Shown here one piece after another: positions 18,554 to 26,068 of a DNA stretch of 64,000 bases. The translations under genes and the position numbers were made by a program. The notes under the pieces were generated by a model. That model was not told the origin of the DNA. It did not search any database and worked only from the letters and a program-made list of their open reading frames with translations. The stretch's first letter is position 1. Every line of letters begins with the position of its first letter. Source of the DNA: Alphaproteobacteria bacterium (lineage in GTDB: Bacteria; Pseudomonadota; Alphaproteobacteria; Rhizobiales; Xanthobacteraceae); NCBI GenBank assembly GCA_037200445.1, contig JBBCGH010000001.1, positions 3,906,001 to 3,970,000 on the forward strand, read 5' to 3'.

Positions 18554-18922
18554 ATGATCTTCCGCCCCGCCTTCGCCGCCGCTCTCGCGATCCTCGCCGT
18601 CTCGACCGTTCCGGCCTCTCCGGCGCCGATGTCCGCCGCCAAGCCGAGCTTCGATGGCTCCTGGAGCGTGCTGATCGTGACCGAGAAGGGCACGTGCGAT
18701 CGCGCCTACCGCTATCCGGTCAAGATCGAGAACGGCGCGGTCGGCTACGCGGGCTCAGCCTCGTTTACGGTTTCCGGCAAGGGCGCCGTCACCGTGACCG
18801 TCGCGCGCGGCAGCCAGAGCGCCACCGGCACCGGCCGCATGTCGGACACCGATGGCTCCGGCCATTGGGTCGCGGGCTCCGGCGAGTGTTCGGGCACCTG
18901 GACCGCCGAACGCCGCTCTTAG
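18554..18922 (+). CDS. small secreted protein, tandem paralogue 2
   Basis: A 122-residue exported protein with a signal peptide ending near PASPAP and the family domain FDGSWSVLIVTEKGTCDRAY, RYPVKIENGAVGYAG, CSGTWTAERRS. It lacks the VGDNG-type loop present in paralogues 1 and 3 (SGKGAVTV instead), so the central hairpin is shorter by four residues. The ATG at 18554 follows GGAGCTTGCA. It has its own leader element and its own terminator. Function is unknown. Confidence 0.78.
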   Translation: MIFRPAFAAALAILAVSTVPASPAPMSAAKPSFDGSWSVLIVTEKGTCDRAYRYPVKIENGAVGYAGSASFTVSGKGAVTVTVARGSQSATGTGRMSDTDGSGHWVAGSGECSGTWTAERRS

Positions 18923-18958
18923 GTTTCTCGCTTCTATTGGACTGACCTCCAAACCCTT

Positions 18959-18984
18959 GGCCCGGCCCCGCGCCGGGCCTTTTT
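18959..18984 (+). terminator. rho-independent terminator after paralogue 2
   Basis: The stem GGCCCGG/CCGGGCC has a GC-rich loop and is followed by five T residues. It lies 36 bases after the stop codon. Confidence 0.8.
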
Positions 18985-19080
18985 CTTCGCCCGACACGAA
19001 TCCGCGCCGCGGATGTCGAAATCGGCGAGCGCCGTTCGTCGCCTGGTCAAAGCCGCCCGCGAAACAGATGAGTGAGCGGC

Positions 19081-19129
19081 CGAAACACACGAAACATCCG
19101 CAACATCCGGCTGAAACGAGACTTGGTTA
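19081..19129 (+). repeat. conserved 49-base leader element, copy 2
   Basis: Second copy of the element at 18463-18511, 39 bases upstream of paralogue 3, with the same CACACGAAACA and CGCAACAT cores. The near-constant distance to the start codon supports a regulatory role. Confidence 0.6.
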
Positions 19130-19168
19130 CACAGGCGACAACGAAATTCTCAATGACAGGGGACTGAC

Positions 19169-19561
19169 ATGACCGGCTTCAATCAGATCGCTGCCTCCGC
19201 CCTGACCGCCGTCGCACTTCTCACGGCTTCGGCGTTCCCGGCTTCGCCCGCGCCGTTGGGCGCCTCGAAGCAAAGCTTCGACGGAACCTGGAGCGTTCTG
19301 ATTGTGACGGAGAAGGGCACCTGCGACCGCGCCTATCGGTATCCTGTGCGTATCAGCAACGGCGCGGTCGGCTACGCCGGCGAAGCCTCGTTCAACGTCT
19401 CCGGCAGCGTCGGCTCGAACGGCAGCGTGACCGTAATGGTTTCCAAGGGCAATCAGAGCGCCCGCGGCTCGGGACAATTGTCGGGGACCGACGGCTCCGG
19501 CCGCTGGGTCGCGGGCTCCGGCGAATGCTCCGGCACCTGGACCGCCGAACGCCGCTCCTGA
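19169..19561 (+). CDS. small secreted protein, tandem paralogue 3
   Basis: A 130-residue exported protein with a signal peptide ending near PASPAP, then FDGTWSVLIVTEKGTCDRAY, RYPVRISNGAVGYAG, FNVSGSVGSNGSVTV and CSGTWTAERRS. It is closest to paralogues 1 and 2. The ATG at 19169 follows AGGGGACTGAC. A strong terminator follows. Three copies in 1.6 kb, each with separate control, suggest dosage or conditional expression of a periplasmic or secreted product whose role is unknown. Confidence 0.78.
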   Translation: MTGFNQIAASALTAVALLTASAFPASPAPLGASKQSFDGTWSVLIVTEKGTCDRAYRYPVRISNGAVGYAGEASFNVSGSVGSNGSVTVMVSKGNQSARGSGQLSGTDGSGRWVAGSGECSGTWTAERRS

Positions 19562-19611
19562 CGATCTCTCACTACCGTTTCATCGCGACTCTCTCTGCAA
19601 CCTCCAACTTG

Positions 19612-19639
19612 AAAGCCCGGCGCAAGCCGGGCTTTTTTT
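19612..19639 (+). terminator. rho-independent terminator after paralogue 3
   Basis: A perfect ten-base stem (AAAGCCCGGC/GCCGGGCTTT) closed by a GCAA tetraloop and followed by more T residues. It may also serve the convergent gene at 19652-19840. Confidence 0.88.
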
Positions 19640-19651
19640 CTGTGGCGCAGA

Positions 19652-19840
19652 TCACGAGGCGAGCGGGACGACCTCGGTCTGCATGACATCGCAGGCCAGG
19701 CACTCGTAGGTGTGCAGGTCCGTGCGTGGCTTGGTCAGGTGCGGCTCCACGCCGACGAGTCGGGTGGGACGGCCGCACTCGGTGCAGGGCGGGCCGAAAT
19801 CAGCGGAGTAACGGGGGACATCGATCTGAAGTGTGCTCAT
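19652..19840 (-). CDS. small zinc-ribbon-like protein
   Basis: A 62-residue protein with two CxxC pairs, CTECGRP (about residues 19-22) and YECLACDV (about residues 46-49), spaced as in a zinc ribbon. It also carries a DVPRYSADFGPP N-terminus. No signal peptide is present. Small rhizobial proteins of this type are common and uncharacterised. It is divergent from the RHH-like gene across an AT-rich region with an inverted repeat 22 bases ahead of its start, which may control it. Confidence 0.6.
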   Translation of the reverse strand: MSTLQIDVPRYSADFGPPCTECGRPTRLVGVEPHLTKPRTDLHTYECLACDVMQTEVVPLAS

Positions 19841-20070
19841 GAAGCCATTCTAGGCCGCCCTAAAGTATTTGCAAGCGAATACTTTTTATTACTTGTAATA
19901 CATAGTATAAGTTAGTTGTCAAAAACACATTACTTAAGACATTGTACGAAACAACGCACAATCAGATTTTCTGGTGAAAAACGCCTTTTGAGTAAGGAAC
20001 TCAACTTGTATCACCGCGTTATTTTGAGCAGAATGAGGTGAGAAGGATCGGCGAAAAAGGGGCAAATCCC
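19841..20070. promoter_or_regulatory. AT-rich divergent intergenic region with an 8-base inverted repeat
   Basis: About 200 bases of strikingly AT-rich DNA inside GC-rich flanks. At 19862-19885 AAAGTATT and AATACTTT form a perfect inverted repeat with an eight-base spacer. TTATTACTTGTAATACATAG follows, holding TTACNNGTAA-type symmetry. Both flanking genes read outward, so this is a likely shared promoter and operator. The RHH-like product of the right-hand gene is a candidate autoregulator. No gene is seen inside it. Confidence 0.5.
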
Positions 20071-20325
20071 ATGAGCGACGAACAATCGCGGGACGAACGG
20101 CTGCAAATCATGCTGTCGCCGGACGAATTCACCGTGGTCGATGATTTCCGCTTCAAGGCGCGGATGCCGAGCCGAGCCGCTGCGGTGCGCGAGTTGTTGA
20201 AGCGCGGACTAGCGGCCGAAGGCTACGCGCTTGCCGCGGCGGGAACCAAATCGAGCGACTACGGCGTCATCGGCAACGGGGATAGCGCCGTGAAACTCGG
20301 TGGGCGGAAAGCGGCCGGAAAATAG
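20071..20325 (+). CDS. small ribbon-helix-helix-like protein
   Basis: An 84-residue protein: ERLQIMLSPDEFTVVDDF (a strand then a helix), MPSRAAAVRELLKRGLAAEG (a second helix typical of RHH DNA-binding proteins), then an unstructured glycine/lysine-rich tail. RHH proteins bind operators as dimers through the N-terminal strand. The ATG at 20071 follows AAAGGGGCAAAT; an in-frame GTG at 20038 has no better site. No toxin gene lies beside it. The AT-rich palindrome upstream is a plausible target. Confidence 0.65.
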   Translation: MSDEQSRDERLQIMLSPDEFTVVDDFRFKARMPSRAAAVRELLKRGLAAEGYALAAAGTKSSDYGVIGNGDSAVKLGGRKAAGK

Positions 20326-20331
20326 CCGGCC

Positions 20332-21111
20332 TCAGAACGCGCCGGTAAACACCCCGCCGTCGATCAACAGGTTCTGCCCCGTGATGTAGCCGGCGTGCGC
20401 CGAGCACAGGAACGCGCAGGCGGCGCCGAACTCGTCCGCCTCGCCGAAGCGCTTCGCCGGCACGGTCGCCATACGCGCCTTGCTCGCCTCCTCCACGGTG
20501 ATCTTCTGCCGTTCGGCGACGATCTTCATGTTCGACATGAGGCGATCCGTCGCGAACGTGCCCGGCAGGATGAAATTGATCGTGACGTTGTTGGCCGCGA
20601 CCTGCCGCGCGATTCCCGCAAGGAAGGCCGTGAGCCCGGCGCGCGCGCCGGAGGAAAGATCGAGCCCCGCCAGCGGCATCTTCACCGAGCCCGACGTGAT
20701 GTTGACGATGCGACCGAACTTCTTCGCCTGCATCGGGTCGATCACCTTCTGGATCAGTTCGACCGCGACGATCATGTTGGCGATCACGCCGTCGATCATC
20801 TTCTGCCGGTCGAGCTCGCGGAAATCGCGGAACGGCGGTCCGGCGTTGTTGTTCACCAGGATGTCCGGCTCGGGCATCGCGGCGAACAGCGCGGCCTGCC
20901 CTTGCGCGGTGGCGACATCCGCGACCACCGGGATGACCTTCGCGCCGGTCGCCTTGGCGATCTCGGCAGCGGTGCCTTCCGTCCTCGCCTTGTCGCGGCC
21001 GTTCACCACGACTTCGCAGCCGGCTTCCGCAAGCCGATAGGCGCAACCGCGCCCAAGCCCACGGCTCGACGCACAAACGATGGCCTTGCGGCCGGCAATG
21101 CCGAGATCCAT
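20332..21111 (-). CDS. SDR-family oxidoreductase lacking the canonical YxxxK pair
   Basis: A 259-residue Rossmann-fold short-chain dehydrogenase. The cofactor region is AIVCASSRGLGRGCAYRLA, NNNAGPP is the structural NNAG block, and a typical SDR C-terminus ends GYITGQNLLIDGGVF. After the catalytic-serine strand (IVNITSGSV) the positions where SDRs carry Tyr and Lys hold Ser and Arg (DLSSGARAGLTAF). The group is known in rhizobia as 3-oxoacyl-ACP-reductase-like, but a standard proton relay is absent. The ATG at 21111 follows GGGAGGAC; the longer frame has no leader or family match. Confidence 0.85.
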   Translation of the reverse strand: MDLGIAGRKAIVCASSRGLGRGCAYRLAEAGCEVVVNGRDKARTEGTAAEIAKATGAKVIPVVADVATAQGQAALFAAMPEPDILVNNNAGPPFRDFRELDRQKMIDGVIANMIVAVELIQKVIDPMQAKKFGRIVNITSGSVKMPLAGLDLSSGARAGLTAFLAGIARQVAANNVTINFILPGTFATDRLMSNMKIVAERQKITVEEASKARMATVPAKRFGEADEFGAACAFLCSAHAGYITGQNLLIDGGVFTGAF

Positions 21112-21231
21112 GAAGTCCTCCCGCGATTTATGGGAAAGTGTGTATCGCACCGGCGCGCGTCGCGTAAAGTTTACGCGGGGAGCAACCCGCGGCACCTTGC
21201 TTCGGCCGGTTTCGCGGCGCTACCGTCCCCC

Positions 21232-22221
21232 ATGTCCGAAAAAGCCAATCTGCCTGCTCCGACCGCCGCCGATGTCGATGCGGCCGCCCGGCGGCTTGCC
21301 GGCGTTGCGCTGCGCACGCCGCTCATTTCCTCGCCGGTGCTCGATGCCGCGACTGGCGCACGCGTCTTCCTCAAGGCGGAAACCCTGCAGCGCACCGGAT
21401 CGTTCAAATTCCGCGGCGCCTTCAACAAGCTCTCGTCGATCGCACCCGAGAAGCGCGCGAGCGGCGTCGTGGCGTTTTCGTCCGGCAACCACGCGCAGGG
21501 CGTGGCGCATGCGGCGAAACTTCTGGAGATGCCGTCCGTCATCGTCATGCCGTCGGATGCGCCGCGCCCGAAGCGCGAGCGCACCAAGGCGTTCGGCGCC
21601 GAGGTCGTGCTCTACGATCGCGAGAAGGAGGATCGCGAGGCGATCGCGCGCGGCATCGCGGAGAAGCGCGGCGCGACGCTGGTGCCGCCCTACGACGATC
21701 CTTTCATCATCGCGGGCCAGGGCACCGCCGGCCGCGAGATCATGGAAGACCTGACCGCACTTGGGCTGACGCCGGACGTGGTGGTGATCGGCGCCTCCGG
21801 CGGCGGCCTTGCGGCGGGCATTTCGCTTGCCATCAAGGCGCGCGCGCCTGAGGCGAAGATCTACACCGCGGAGCCCGAAGGCTTCGACGACACCGCGCGC
21901 TCGTTCCGCTCCGGCAAGCACGAGCACAACGCGCGCCTCTCCGGCACGATCTGCGATGCGCTGATGTCCAACACACCGGGCAAGATCACGTTCGACATCA
22001 ATCGCAAGCTGATCGGCGAAGGTATCACGGCGACCGACGCGGAGGTCGCGCGCGCCGTGTCATTTGCCTTCCGCGAGCTCAAGCTCGTGGTGGAGCCGGG
22101 TGGCGCGATCGGGCTCGCGGCGCTGCTCGCCGGAAGGCCGGACGTGAAGGGCAAGGTCGTGGTCGCGGTGCTCTCCGGCGGCAATGTCGACCCGGAGCTG
22201 TTTCACCGGCTGGTGGCGTAG
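21232..22221 (+). CDS. threonine/serine dehydratase (fold-type II PLP enzyme)
   Basis: A 329-residue catabolic-type threonine or serine ammonia-lyase. The PLP lysine lies in TGSFKFRGAFNKL, the substrate-binding loop is FSSGNHAQGVA, and the phosphate-binding loop is GASGGGLAAG. A C-terminal SGGN motif (VLSGGNVDPEL) is also typical. There is no C-terminal ACT-like regulatory domain, so it is not the biosynthetic allosteric form. The product would be 2-oxobutanoate or pyruvate plus ammonia. It is divergent from the SDR gene. Serine racemase activity is possible in this family. Confidence 0.9.
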   Translation: MSEKANLPAPTAADVDAAARRLAGVALRTPLISSPVLDAATGARVFLKAETLQRTGSFKFRGAFNKLSSIAPEKRASGVVAFSSGNHAQGVAHAAKLLEMPSVIVMPSDAPRPKRERTKAFGAEVVLYDREKEDREAIARGIAEKRGATLVPPYDDPFIIAGQGTAGREIMEDLTALGLTPDVVVIGASGGGLAAGISLAIKARAPEAKIYTAEPEGFDDTARSFRSGKHEHNARLSGTICDALMSNTPGKITFDINRKLIGEGITATDAEVARAVSFAFRELKLVVEPGGAIGLAALLAGRPDVKGKVVVAVLSGGNVDPELFHRLVA

Positions 22222-22350
22222 CGCCTCCACATCGTCCGAGTAATCGCGCTCGCTCTATGTGGGGCGGTTCACTTGACCGCGACTGATCGCCGCTCAATCA
22301 TTCGTCTGCAAGCAAGCCTTGCAACTTTTTTTGCACAATAGGAGGTTGTA

Positions 22351-22707
22351 ATGGGATTTCCTCTTTGCAAGCTGATCGATATGACGGGACCTCTGGAATT
22401 TCCGGCGAGCGTGGCCTTGGCGAGAGTCGACCCCGGACAAGAGCCTATCGAAGTGGTGCGGCTGACATTGGTACCGAATGACGAAATCCAGGCGACTTTG
22501 TTTGAGTTCGACAATCAGGAATTCATCCCATTCGCAAACGATGTGCAACTTCGATTCAAGTTGGTTGCGACAGCGGATGGACGAGACCTCGGAGAAACGA
22601 TCATCGGCGCCGAAGACGTCGGCCAAGGAGACAAGACCGCGAACTTCCGCCCGGCCGGGATCGGCGGGCCTTCCTACGACGTGACCTACAAGGTTCTGCC
22701 TGGCTAG
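22351..22707 (+). CDS. small protein of unknown function with a near-perfect ribosome site
   Basis: A 118-residue, acidic, beta-rich soluble protein (VVRLTLVPNDEIQATLF, VQLRFKLVATADGRDLG, PSYDVTYKVLPG). No signal peptide or known domain is recognised. AGGAGG stands seven bases before the ATG at 22351. Base composition is lower in GC than both neighbours. It ends in a four-base overlap with the convergent CheZ-like gene. The clear ribosome site and even codon use support a real gene. Confidence 0.6.
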   Translation: MGFPLCKLIDMTGPLEFPASVALARVDPGQEPIEVVRLTLVPNDEIQATLFEFDNQEFIPFANDVQLRFKLVATADGRDLGETIIGAEDVGQGDKTANFRPAGIGGPSYDVTYKVLPG

Positions 22708-23684
22708 GTAAACAGCGCGATCTTCTCTTCGGCGCTGAGCGACATGAACGGCCCGAGCGGGTCGCCGGCGGGTGCTGGAGCGCGCATCCTGGACGGCGGA
22801 GCCTCGATGACAGCGGGCTCCGCTTCCATCTCGATCTCATCGATCGCGCCTTCGGAAACGGCCGTCGCCTCCGCAGCCATCAACGGTTCGGTGCCTGCGT
22901 CCTCCACCGGCACCTCGATGACGGCTTCGTCTACAAACTGAACCGGCGGCGCGACCTCCTCGGGCCATGAAACCGCCGCCGGCCCCATCACCATGTCGAC
23001 ATCGGCCTGATCGAGGCCCTGCCCCGGCCTTGCGGGCCCGTTGAGCAGCGCCTTGCCGGTCTTGGCCGCGCGCGACTCTGCGGCCTCCGCCGCAAGAGTG
23101 CCATCGAGACCCCAGATCGCGATCATCGCGTTGATGCGGCCCTCGAGATAGCGCAGCACGCCGATCACCTTGCGGGTGCGCTGGCCGGTCAAATCCTGAA
23201 ACGAGCAGGCGGTATAGACCTCGGTCGCCTTGGCATCGAGCAGCTCGCAGACCTCCTCGTCCACCCCCTGTTCGCGCAAGGTCCAGGCCATCTCCTGGAT
23301 GCGTTCCGCGCAGGCGAGAATGTCCGAGGTCGCGGCCTCCGTCGCCTGCACCACCGAGTCGAGCTCCTCGCTCGCCTCGCCGAACTTGCCGGCGCTCTCG
23401 GCGTCCGGCTTCATCGCGGCGATCTCGGCCTTGGTACGCGCGATCGCCTTCGACATCTCCACGAGGTCGAAGCGGATGCGGTCTACCGGACCGACCGATT
23501 GCTCGCCCCGCACCACAGCCTCGATGCGCTCGAGCGCCTTGAGCAGCATCGTGGTGTCGGCATGGCGGTTGCGCCGCGCGTATTCGGCGAGGAACCAGCG
23601 TCCCCGCGCCGTCTCCATGACGGCCGCTTCGATCGCCTCGTAGTCGGCCTCGCTGATCGGGGCGGGTACGGGAAGATTGGCCAT
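22704..23684 (-). CDS. cheZ: CheZ-like protein phosphatase
   Basis: A 326-residue helical protein. The CheZ active-site block is SFQDLTGQRTRKVIGVLRYL, with the acidic and glutamine residues that position water to dephosphorylate CheY-P. Long helices before it (VDRIRFDLVEMSKAIARTK, EELDSVVQATEAATSDIL) form the four-helix bundle. The C-terminal ~110 residues are proline/glutamate-rich, probably disordered, and end in GPFMSLSAEEKIALF, a likely CheY-binding tail. No other chemotaxis or flagellar gene is in the window. It is divergent from the MFS gene. Confidence 0.82.
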   Translation of the reverse strand: MANLPVPAPISEADYEAIEAAVMETARGRWFLAEYARRNRHADTTMLLKALERIEAVVRGEQSVGPVDRIRFDLVEMSKAIARTKAEIAAMKPDAESAGKFGEASEELDSVVQATEAATSDILACAERIQEMAWTLREQGVDEEVCELLDAKATEVYTACSFQDLTGQRTRKVIGVLRYLEGRINAMIAIWGLDGTLAAEAAESRAAKTGKALLNGPARPGQGLDQADVDMVMGPAAVSWPEEVAPPVQFVDEAVIEVPVEDAGTEPLMAAEATAVSEGAIDEIEMEAEPAVIEAPPSRMRAPAPAGDPLGPFMSLSAEEKIALFT

Positions 23685-23747
23685 TGTCCGCCGGGTTGTG
23701 GGAAAACCGATCCGACAAATACCGCACGAATCGTCACGGTCAGTTTA

Positions 23748-24914
23748 ATGGCCCAAGGCAATCCCACAATCGTTAACGACTCGTTCGCGTGGCGGCTCTC
23801 GCTCGTCTACGCGGCGTTTTTCCTGATCGTGGGCTGGCACCTGCCGCTGTTCCCGGTGTGGCTGACGGCGCGCGGGCTCGACCCGGCGGCTATCGGCTTC
23901 GTGCTCGCCGCCATGCAGGCGATCCGGGTCGCCGGAACTCCATTGGGAACCCGCATCGCCGACCGGCATGGTTCGTTGCGCGGCGCAATCGTGGTCACGA
24001 CGCTCGCGAGTTTGGTCGCGATCGCAGTGCTCGGGTTGGCGAACGGCTTCGCCTTCGTCCTTCTCGCGGCGGTGACGCTCGCGTTCGTGTCCGCCCCGGT
24101 GCTGCCGCTCACCGATGCCTATGGGCTGAAAGGGCTGGCGGTGCGGGGCAGAAGCTATGGGCCGGTGCGCTTGTGGGGGTCGGTCGCTTTCATCGCGGCG
24201 AACCTGACCGGCGGCGTGCTCTTGAACGTGCTCGCACCCGGAAACCTGATCTGGGTGATCTGCGTCGGCAACGGTGCGCTCGCGCTCGCCGCGATGCTGC
24301 TGCTGGGGGTGCCGCGCGACGCCGCGCCGCGCGCGAGCAGCTCGCACAGCCATCTGCGCCAGCCGGCGTTCCTCGCGATTGCTGCTGCCGCAAGCCTCAT
24401 CCAGGCGAGCCATGCGGTCTACTACGGTTTCTCGACACTCGACTGGACCGCGAAGGGCTTCGACGGCCTAACGATTGGCGTTCTGTGGGCGCTCGGCGTC
24501 GTGGCCGAAATCATCCTGTTTGCGTGTGCGGCACGACTGCCGCGCAGCATCGGGCCCGTGACCCTGATCCTGATCGGTGCCGCCGGCGGCATCGTGCGCT
24601 GGAGCGCGATGAGCTTCGATCCGCCGGCGCTGCTGCTGTTTCCGCTGCAACTGCTGCACGCCCTTTCATTCGGCACGACGCACCTCGGCACCATGATGTT
24701 TCTCTCCCGGAACGCGCCGCAGGGAAGCCGCGCCGCCGCGCAAGGCGATGTTGCGACCGCGAGCAGCCTCGCGATGGCGGCCGCCTCGGCACTCGCCGGC
24801 GTGCTGTACGGTGCGGGCGGGGCGGCCGCCTATGCGGCGATGGCGGCGCTGGCCGCAGCAGGCGGAGGATTTGCGGTTCTTGCTGCGCGCTTCATGCGCC
24901 GCCTACCCCCATAG
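23748..24914 (+). CDS. MFS transporter, HcaT/PPP-family type
   Basis: A 388-residue protein with about 12 predicted transmembrane helices. It opens FAWRLSLVYAAFFLIVGWH, has an intracellular GTRIADRHG loop equivalent to the MFS signature between helices 2 and 3, and SYGPVRLWGSVAFIAANL as in the phenylpropionate/nucleoside-symporter branch. The substrate is uncertain, perhaps an aromatic acid or a small organic molecule. The ATG at 23748 is 63 bases from the divergent CheZ-like gene. Its 3' end overlaps the convergent epimerase by 12 bases. Confidence 0.82.
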   Translation: MAQGNPTIVNDSFAWRLSLVYAAFFLIVGWHLPLFPVWLTARGLDPAAIGFVLAAMQAIRVAGTPLGTRIADRHGSLRGAIVVTTLASLVAIAVLGLANGFAFVLLAAVTLAFVSAPVLPLTDAYGLKGLAVRGRSYGPVRLWGSVAFIAANLTGGVLLNVLAPGNLIWVICVGNGALALAAMLLLGVPRDAAPRASSSHSHLRQPAFLAIAAAASLIQASHAVYYGFSTLDWTAKGFDGLTIGVLWALGVVAEIILFACAARLPRSIGPVTLILIGAAGGIVRWSAMSFDPPALLLFPLQLLHALSFGTTHLGTMMFLSRNAPQGSRAAAQGDVATASSLAMAAASALAGVLYGAGGAAAYAAMAALAAAGGGFAVLAARFMRRLPP

Positions 24915-25886
24915 GGCCGGCGTCGCCGGATAGACCAGGCTGCCCTCATAGCGCAGCCCGTGCTCGCGGTCGCGCGCGAGCAACAGCGGTCCATCGAGAT
25001 CGACGACGCGCGCGCGCTGCGCAAGCAGCATCGCGGGCGCCATCGAGAGCGAGGTCGCAACCATGCAGCCGACCATGACGGCGAACCCGAGCCGTTCCGC
25101 CTCGGCCGCCATCGCCAGCGCCTCGGTGAGTCCGCCGGTCTTGTCGAGCTTGATGTTCACGGCGTCGTACTTACCGACGAGCGCGCCAAGCGACGCGCGA
25201 TCGTGCACGCTCTCGTCCGCGCACACCGGGATCGGCCGCGTGATCCGCGCAAGCGCCGCATCGTCTTCTGCCGGCAGCGGCTGCTCGACCATAGTCACGC
25301 CGCCCTCGGCGCAGGCCGCAAGATTCCGGGCGAGGTTGTCCGCGCTCCACGCTTCGTTCGCATCCACGATCAACTCGGCGCCCGGTGCTGCCGCGCGCAC
25401 GGCGCGTATGCGGTCTCTATCGTCCTCCCCGCCAAGCTTCACCTTGAGGAGCTTGCGGTTTGTTGCCTTGTGCGCGGCTTCGCCCATCGTCTCGGGGGTG
25501 CCCAGCGAGATCGTGTAGGCGGTTACGCATGCGCGCGGCTCCGGCATGCCGGCAAGGAGATGCGCTGGCCTCCCGCTCGTCTTCGCCTCGAAATCCCACA
25601 AGGCGCAGTCGAGTGCGTTGCGCGCGGCGCCAGCGGGCATCGCGTCCTGGAGTGTCCCGCGGGTCAAACCGTCCGCCAGGGGCGCGCGCATCGCCTCGAG
25701 CGCCGCGCTCACGCCCGCAACCGTCTCGCGATAGCGCGCGTAGGGAACGCACTCGCCGCGCCCGGCATGGGTGCCGTCGCTCACGGTGGCGACCACGACT
25801 TCGGCCTCCGTCTTCGCGCCGCGCGAGATCGTGAAGCTGCCGGCGATCGGCCAGCGCTCGGTACGAACGGTGAGGGAAAGACCCAT
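24903..25886 (-). CDS. dipeptide epimerase (L-Ala-D/L-Glu epimerase type), enolase superfamily
   Basis: A 327-residue enolase-superfamily enzyme of the muconate-lactonising subgroup. The catalytic KxK lies in LLKVKLGG, the metal ligands in LIVDANEAW, MVEQPLP and VCADESV, and the second-face lysine in NIKLDKTGGL. The residue pattern matches Ala-Glu epimerases, which invert the second residue of cell-wall-derived dipeptides during murein recycling. o-Succinylbenzoate synthase is a less likely alternative. It is convergent with the MFS transporter, which might carry its substrate. Confidence 0.87.
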   Translation of the reverse strand: MGLSLTVRTERWPIAGSFTISRGAKTEAEVVVATVSDGTHAGRGECVPYARYRETVAGVSAALEAMRAPLADGLTRGTLQDAMPAGAARNALDCALWDFEAKTSGRPAHLLAGMPEPRACVTAYTISLGTPETMGEAAHKATNRKLLKVKLGGEDDRDRIRAVRAAAPGAELIVDANEAWSADNLARNLAACAEGGVTMVEQPLPAEDDAALARITRPIPVCADESVHDRASLGALVGKYDAVNIKLDKTGGLTEALAMAAEAERLGFAVMVGCMVATSLSMAPAMLLAQRARVVDLDGPLLLARDREHGLRYEGSLVYPATPALWG

Positions 25887-26068
25887 CGCGCCGCGATGCC
25901 TTATTCGCGCGCAAAAGAAAAGGGCAGCGCATGATCCGGCGAAGTGGGAACCGGTTCGCCGACAAGATCATGCGCCATTCAAATTAGCGCGCGATCGAAC
26001 GCAAAACCGGAATCCACTTTTGCTGATCGCGCGCCCCGCGCCGTTCTCAGCTTGTTCGTCTGAGCGGC

